From Bacillota bacterium (lineage in GTDB: Bacteria > Bacillota > Clostridia > Oscillospirales > Ruminococcaceae), in contig JAEWBS010000042.1 of the NCBI GenBank assembly GCA_023391005.1, positions 1 to 10,664 of the forward strand: a DNA stretch of 10,664 nt. Direction: 5' to 3'. Of this stretch, positions 6,512-10,664 are shown piece after piece; position 1 is the first letter of the stretch; each line of letters starts with the position of its first letter. The notes beneath the pieces are model-generated. The model worked only from the letters and a program-made list of their open reading frames with translations. It was not told the origin of the DNA and made no database searches. Made by a program: the position numbers and the translations under genes.

Positions 6512-7225
6512 TCAGCGGTGTTTATTGATGATCCGCGTCTCGGTCTCGCCGGTCGCCAGCACGATGCTGCGCACAAAAAGTGAGACCTTGTTGTCGGGGT
6601 TCAGGCTCTCCCACAGCGATGCGGTAAAAGCGTCGATATCGCCGTCGATTGCCACCGGCACCGGCTCACCCTCAAAGGACGGAATCGGGTTGCCGTCACA
6701 TTTGTAGGTGTGGATAAACCGCCCCTGCCCTGCCACCGGTTGACCATACTCGTAGAAAAACCGCTCAGCGGAATCTGCGTTGCCGCCGCAGCTTTTTAAA
6801 ATTGACAACTTGTAGGAAAAATCGCCGTTGCAAAGCGTCACAATACCGCTGATGCGCGGCGTAAAATTCGGCGCGTCGGGTTCAAAGGTGCGGGTGCGCA
6901 GCGCATCCTCAAAGCCTTTGCCGGTTGTGATAAAATCGTAGACTGTGTCGGTCTGATCGCCGTTGGTCACAACCGTCGTGTCGCCAACAACTCTGACCGG
7001 CGCGTAGATGATCAGCGACGGGTCGACCATTTTAGAGGGGTCGTGCGCCTCGGTGATGATGCCGCCGTCCCGCTCGGTAAAGACGCGGTTGCGACTGTTC
7101 TCGCTGCGGCCCATGATGAAATAGGCGATGACGGCGCGGCTACTATCCGCGCTTTTACCGATAATGATGCCCCGGCCCGGGTAGGTGTTTTCTCTTAAAA
7201 TATTTGAAAGCGCCAACAGTTTCAT
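6512..7225 (-). CDS. purO: IMP cyclohydrolase, archaeal PurO-like family
   Basis: The enzyme closes the ring of FAICAR to IMP, the final step of the pathway. The 237-residue protein shows NTYPGRGIIIGKS (13-25), AVIAYFIMGRSENSRNRVF (31-49), DPSLIIYAPVRV, and a central SGIVTLCNGDFSYKLSILKS stretch, all of which I associate with the PurO / IMP_cyclohyd family first described in methanogens. It has no similarity to the MGS-like cyclohydrolase domain of PurH. Placement directly before a transformylase lacking that domain strongly supports the assignment. The ATG overlaps the purN stop in an ATGA junction, with AAGGAGA inside the purN 3' end, so translation is probably coupled. Confidence 0.9.
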   Translation of the reverse strand: MKLLALSNILRENTYPGRGIIIGKSADSSRAVIAYFIMGRSENSRNRVFTERDGGIITEAHDPSKMVDPSLIIYAPVRVVGDTTVVTNGDQTDTVYDFITTGKGFEDALRTRTFEPDAPNFTPRISGIVTLCNGDFSYKLSILKSCGGNADSAERFFYEYGQPVAGQGRFIHTYKCDGNPIPSFEGEPVPVAIDGDIDAFTASLWESLNPDNKVSLFVRSIVLATGETETRIINKHR

Positions 7226-7839
7226 CGATTGTTCGTCTCCTTCTCTTGCGCGATCTCTTCACAAAGCAGGGCGGCGGCGCGGGGCAAAATCAGCCACTCG
7301 GCCTCTTGCATCACGCGGCGCTGCAATGTCTCGGGCGTGTCGCCGGGCAAAACATCCACCGCTTTTTGCAGCAGAATCTTGCCGCCATCCACCACCTCGC
7401 TGACCAGATGCACCGTCGCGCCCGTAACCTTGACGCCATAGGCCAGCGCCGCCTCGTGTACCTTTAGACCATAAAAGCCCTCGCCGCAGAACGACGGGAT
7501 CAGCGACGGATGCACGTTTATGATGCGGTCGCGGTACGCTGTGATGACCGCCGTCGGCAGAATCGTTAAAAATCCGGCCAGAATAATCAGCTCGATATCC
7601 GCGCTTTGCATCGCCTCCAAGAGCGCTTGGGCGTAGGCATTGCTATCGTCATAAGCGCGTTTAGACACCACAGCGGTTTTTATGCCGTGGCTTTGGGCGC
7701 GTGTCAAGGCATAGGCCTTGTCGTTCGAGGCGACGCAAAACGTCAGCCTACCCTGCCCAAGTTCACCGCGCTTTTCGGCGTCTATCAGCGCTTGCAAGTT
7801 CGTGCCCCCGCCCGAAACGAGCACGGCGATTTTTACCAC
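7222..7839 (-). CDS. purN: Phosphoribosylglycinamide formyltransferase (GAR transformylase)
   Basis: The enzyme formylates GAR using 10-formyltetrahydrofolate, the third step of the pathway. The 205-residue protein carries VLVSGGGTNLQALID (6-20), the phosphate-binding start of the fold, and the catalytic triad equivalent to E. coli Asn106/His108/Asp144: Asn108 and His110 in INVHPSLIPSFCG, and Asp151 in VVDGG. The folate-dependent PurN form, rather than formate-using PurT, agrees with the folate-dependent transformylase downstream. It starts at GTG and overlaps the end of purM by 7 bases. Confidence 0.96.
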   Translation of the reverse strand: MVKIAVLVSGGGTNLQALIDAEKRGELGQGRLTFCVASNDKAYALTRAQSHGIKTAVVSKRAYDDSNAYAQALLEAMQSADIELIILAGFLTILPTAVITAYRDRIINVHPSLIPSFCGEGFYGLKVHEAALAYGVKVTGATVHLVSEVVDGGKILLQKAVDVLPGDTPETLQRRVMQEAEWLILPRAAALLCEEIAQEKETNNR

Positions 7840-8870
7840 AACGCCACGCCCTTTTCGCCCTCGGCCAGTTCGCCGATGACATAAGCCGTCTCACCTTCCG
7901 ATTTAAGCGCGGCGAGAATGCCGTCGGCCTTCATTTTATCAGCCGTCAGCAGCATGCCGACGCCCATGTTAAAGGTGTTGAACATGTCCCGCTCGGGGAT
8001 GTCGCCGGTTTTGGCGATCAAGTCGAAGATCGGCAGAACTTGGACAGCCTTACGCTCAATGCGGGCGCATAAGCCCTCAGGCAGCGCACGCGGAATATTC
8101 TCATAGAAGCCGCCGCCTGTGATATGCGCGATAGACCGCACGCCACCCGCCTCGATAGCAGCCAGCGCAGATTTGACGTAAAGCTTGGTCGGGGTTAAGA
8201 GCGTTTCGCCCAGCGTCGCGCCCAGCTCGGCGTGATGAACACCCAGATCGGCATGCTCAACATCAAACACCTTGCGCACGAGCGAAAAACCGTTGGAATG
8301 CACGCCGGACGAAGCCAGCGCGATCAGCACGTCGCCCTTTTTGCAGCTTTCGGGCGTGAGAATTTTGCTCTGGTCGACGACGCCGACCGAAAAACCCGCG
8401 AGGTCGTATTCATCCTCAGCGTAAAAACCGGGCATCTCAGCCGTCTCACCGCCGACCAGCGCACAACCCGACTGTACACAGCCCTCAGCCACGCCCGAGA
8501 CAATCTCGGCCACCCGCTCGGGGGTGTTTTTACCCAGCGCAATATAATCCAGAAACAGCAACGGCTTTGCGCCGCAGCAAACAATGTCGTTGACACACAT
8601 GGCCACGCAGTCGATGCCGACCGTGTCGTGCTTATTCAGCAGAAAGGCGATTTTAAGCTTGGTGCCCACGCCATCGGTGCCCGAAACGAGCACCGGACGG
8701 GATATGCCGGTCAGATCGGGCATCAGCATACCGCCAAATCCGCCAATAGTGTCGAGAACGGCGGAGGTACGGGTGCGCGCCACATGTTTTTTCATCAGCT
8801 CGACCGCCTTGTAGCCCGCGGTCACATCCACGCCCGCGGCGCGGTAGCTTTCGGAAAAGCTGTTTTGCAT
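7833..8870 (-). CDS. purM: Phosphoribosylformylglycinamidine cyclo-ligase (AIR synthetase)
   Basis: The enzyme closes the imidazole ring of FGAM to AIR with ATP. The 345-residue length is typical. Motifs are SGTDGVGTKLKIA (63-75), GIDCVAMCVNDIVCCGA with LLFLDYIA (85-111), GGETAEMPGFY (140-150), SSGVHSNGF (187-195) and HITGGGFYENIPR (249-261), all characteristic of PurM. AGGGAGA lies before the ATG. The 3' end overlaps purN. Unlike the other junctions of the operon, its upstream gap to purF is long (267 bp), so it may have its own promoter or leader. Confidence 0.97.
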   Translation of the reverse strand: MQNSFSESYRAAGVDVTAGYKAVELMKKHVARTRTSAVLDTIGGFGGMLMPDLTGISRPVLVSGTDGVGTKLKIAFLLNKHDTVGIDCVAMCVNDIVCCGAKPLLFLDYIALGKNTPERVAEIVSGVAEGCVQSGCALVGGETAEMPGFYAEDEYDLAGFSVGVVDQSKILTPESCKKGDVLIALASSGVHSNGFSLVRKVFDVEHADLGVHHAELGATLGETLLTPTKLYVKSALAAIEAGGVRSIAHITGGGFYENIPRALPEGLCARIERKAVQVLPIFDLIAKTGDIPERDMFNTFNMGVGMLLTADKMKADGILAALKSEGETAYVIGELAEGEKGVALW

Positions 8871-9137
8871 CTTAAAACGTCTCCCTTATTATTCGATTTG
8901 TTGAGTTGTATTTTGAAAAAGCACAGCGCTGGAAATTTAATGGTGATTGAGTGCAAAGGGACGCCACCCTACTTTAACAGGGCAAGCGCATCAGACCCGA
9001 GAGAGTTAAATTTAGACGCTTTGGCAGCCGAATAAATTCTCAGACGCCTAACGACAGCCGTCAAATAGGGCTACAGCGCATACTGTGCCTGACTGTGGCA
9101 GTCCGATACGGCGACCACCAATCAACTTGCGCTCAAG
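8871..9137 (-). other. Structured leader-like gap between purF and purM
   Basis: In an otherwise compact operon this 267-bp gap has no gene I can support on either strand. Just after purF it contains three small hairpins: ACTTG/CAAGT (9125-9138, overlapping the purF stop), GACTG/CAGTC (9091-9103) and GGC-ACAG/CTGT-GCC (9069-9089). A candidate promoter follows at 9036-9064. Then, on the minus strand, comes AGGGTGGCGTCCCT (8957-8970), preceded by GTTAAAGT; this resembles a T-box core in which the ACCGCG part is missing. Before the purM start the sequence is AT-rich. It may be a regulatory leader, a processing region or a small RNA. Confidence 0.45.
9036..9064 (-). promoter_or_regulatory. Candidate internal promoter upstream of purM
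   Basis: On the minus strand TTGACG (9059-9064; 5 of 6 matches to the -35 consensus) and GAGAAT (9036-9041; 4 of 6 to the -10) are 17 bases apart. Transcription would begin near 9029 and give purM a leader of about 160 bases. Confidence 0.35.
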
Positions 9138-10571
9138 TCAGTCGATTCCTTCGGTGGGCAGCTCAAACTGGAACTTATCATACACGTCGCAGGTTGGCGT
9201 TTCGATGGGGTATTTTCCGGTAAAACAGCCCACGCAAAAATGTCCGAAGCTTGGCTGCGCAATGCGCTGCACCCCCTCGACGCTGAGATAGCCCAGCGAA
9301 TCGACGCCGATCTTCTCGGCAATTTCGGGAATGCTCATCTGACAGGCGATCAGGTTCTCGGTGCTGTCGATATCGGTACCAAAGAAGCACGGGTGTTTAA
9401 ACGGCGGACATGAGACGCGCATGTGCACCTCTTTTGCCCCGGCGTGACGCAGAAGCCGAACAATATTCGCACAGGTGGTGCCGCGTACAATCGAGTCGTC
9501 GATCATGACAACGCGCTTACCCGCCACCGTCTCACGCAGGACATTGAGCTTGATGCGTACCGAATCCTGCCGCTGCCCCTGACTGGGCTGGATAAAGGTT
9601 CGGCCGATATAACGGTTTTTGATAAAGCCGACGCCGTACGGAATCCCAGACGCTTTGGCAAAACCGAGCGCGGCGTCAAGCCCAGAATCGGGCACGCCGA
9701 TGACGACATCCGCCTCGACGGGGTGCTCCTTCCAAAGGAATTCGCCCGCCCTTTGGCGTGCCGCATGCACAGAGGCCCCGTCGATGACCGAATCGGGCCG
9801 GGCAAAATAAACGAGCTCAAAGACGCAAAGGCCGGTGTTCTGGCCACAGTGGGTCTTAATCGAGCGCAGGCCGCTGTCGTCCGCGATGACAATTTCGCCG
9901 GGCTCGACGTCGCGCAGCCAAGTGGCCCCCAAGGTGTTTAGCGCGCAAGTCTCACTCGTAAAGACGATCGACCCATCCTCGGTCTGGCCGATGCACAACG
10001 GCCGAAAGCCGCGCGGGTCACGCACGGCGATAAGCTTTCTCGGGGACATGATCACCATCGAATAGGCGCCCTCGAGGCGATGCATCGCCTTCTCAATCGC
10101 CTTTTCAATCGAGGGTTCGGTGAGCCGCGCCTTGGTGATCATATAAGAAATGACCTCGGAGTCGTTGGTGGAATGAAAGATCGCACCACCCAGCTCGAGC
10201 TCCTCTTTAAGCGCAAACGCATTTGAGATGTTGCCGTTGTGCGCAATGGCCATTGAACCTTTGACATGGCGTACCACCAACGGCTGCGCGTTGATGCGCG
10301 AGGCTGTTCCGGTGGTGGAATAGCGGGTATGGCCCACCGCCATGGTGCCGGTGCCCAGCTCGTCAAGCACCCGCTCGGTGAAAACCTCCGGCACAAGGCC
10401 CAGATCGCGGTGGCATTTGATAACGCCGTTGGTGTTGACCGCGATGCCGCAGCTCTCTTGTCCGCGGTGCTGCAACGCGTACAGCGCGTAATAGGCGCTG
10501 GCCGCCACATTGTCGCGTTTGGGCGCGCGGATGCCGAACACGCCGCACTCCTCGTGGATAGAATCAAACAT
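9138..10571 (-). CDS. purF: Amidophosphoribosyltransferase, iron-sulfur type
   Basis: The enzyme makes phosphoribosylamine from PRPP and glutamine, the committed step. The 477-residue protein has a short propeptide (MFDSIHEE) before Cys9, the N-terminal nucleophile of the Ntn glutaminase domain (CGVFG); cleavage of the propeptide is known in the B. subtilis enzyme. Further glutaminase marks are LQHRGQESCGIA (33-44), GHTRYSTTG (80-88) and AHNGNISN (110-117). The phosphoribosyltransferase domain has the PRPP loop VVMIDDSIVRGTT (354-366). Cys249, Cys395, Cys446 and Cys449 (in CVFELVYFARPDS, HPCFFG and CVGCFTGKYP) align in context with the four [4Fe-4S] ligands of the Bacillus type, which link stability to oxygen. 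AAAGGCGG lies before the ATG, 36 bases after purC. Confidence 0.97.
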   Translation of the reverse strand: MFDSIHEECGVFGIRAPKRDNVAASAYYALYALQHRGQESCGIAVNTNGVIKCHRDLGLVPEVFTERVLDELGTGTMAVGHTRYSTTGTASRINAQPLVVRHVKGSMAIAHNGNISNAFALKEELELGGAIFHSTNDSEVISYMITKARLTEPSIEKAIEKAMHRLEGAYSMVIMSPRKLIAVRDPRGFRPLCIGQTEDGSIVFTSETCALNTLGATWLRDVEPGEIVIADDSGLRSIKTHCGQNTGLCVFELVYFARPDSVIDGASVHAARQRAGEFLWKEHPVEADVVIGVPDSGLDAALGFAKASGIPYGVGFIKNRYIGRTFIQPSQGQRQDSVRIKLNVLRETVAGKRVVMIDDSIVRGTTCANIVRLLRHAGAKEVHMRVSCPPFKHPCFFGTDIDSTENLIACQMSIPEIAEKIGVDSLGYLSVEGVQRIAQPSFGHFCVGCFTGKYPIETPTCDVYDKFQFELPTEGID

Positions 10572-10607
10572 TCCGTTACCGCCTTTCGACTGTTGGGGTG
10601 AAGAAGC

Positions 10608-10664
10608 TTACTCGCCCATCAGGCGGTGCAGAATTTCGTGGTACGCGCCCTCGACGTTGCCGAG
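10608..10664 (-). CDS. purC: SAICAR synthetase, C-terminal end (partial)
   Basis: Only the last 18 codons and the TAA are in the window, reading LGNVEGAYHEILHRLMGE. The pattern AYxEILxRL at the extreme C-terminus is what I recall for PurC (phosphoribosylaminoimidazole-succinocarboxamide synthase), and purC directly before purF fits clostridial purine operons. So short a segment cannot exclude another gene ending. Confidence 0.55.
   Translation of the reverse strand, partial: LGNVEGAYHEILHRLMGE

Noticed and set aside
8232..9035. Plus-strand open frame opposite purM extending into the purF-purM gap
   Set aside because: It is antisense to purM motifs for most of its length. The part in the gap has no recognisable similarity or start site.
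8941..9137. Mobile miniature element in the purF-purM gap with terminal inverted repeats
   Set aside because: TGGTGATTGAG at one end and CCACCAATCAAC at the other are not in matching inverted order, and no flanking target duplication is visible.

Overview
The window reads as chromosomal DNA of a GC-rich member of the Clostridia, probably an Oscillospiraceae/Ruminococcaceae-type gut anaerobe. This is inferred from Gram-positive Shine-Dalgarno sites, use of TTG and GTG starts, a DUF5685/J-domain gene pair, a Bacillus-type iron-sulfur PurF, and replacement of bifunctional PurH by a stand-alone AICAR formyltransferase plus an archaeal-type (PurO-like) IMP cyclohydrolase. No marker gene fixes the species.

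Left part, plus strand (54-2055): three tightly spaced genes. They encode a DUF5685-like protein starting at a TTG, a small J-domain/TPR-like protein with a ten-cysteine tail, and a six-helix membrane protein of unrecognised function. They end at a 15-bp perfect hairpin (2236-2269) that also serves the gene converging from the right.

Middle (2312-3586, minus strand): one 424-residue gene, standing alone between housekeeping blocks. Its C-terminal third resembles the formylglycine-generating-enzyme / C-type-lectin fold used by target proteins of diversity-generating retroelements (DGRs). No reverse transcriptase or template repeat is visible in the window, so if it is a DGR target it is an orphan served from elsewhere. 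An 8-bp hairpin abuts its stop codon. A 435-bp gene-free stretch upstream (3587-4021) holds two palindromes, GTTCSC repeats, a possible -10 element and the terminator of the purine operon.

Right part, minus strand (4022-10664): a de novo purine operon transcribed right to left: purC (last 18 codons only), purF, purM, purN, purO-like IMP cyclohydrolase, purH-type AICAR formyltransferase, purD. Together these cover the first steps (PurF, PurD, PurN), ring closure (PurM), the SAICAR step (PurC) and the last two steps to IMP. PurE, PurL/Q/S and PurB are not in the window. Gene junctions are short or overlapping, except for a 267-bp gap between purF and purM that contains three small hairpins, a candidate internal promoter and a stretch resembling a shortened T-box core. 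The operon ends in two hairpins, the second a conventional intrinsic terminator.
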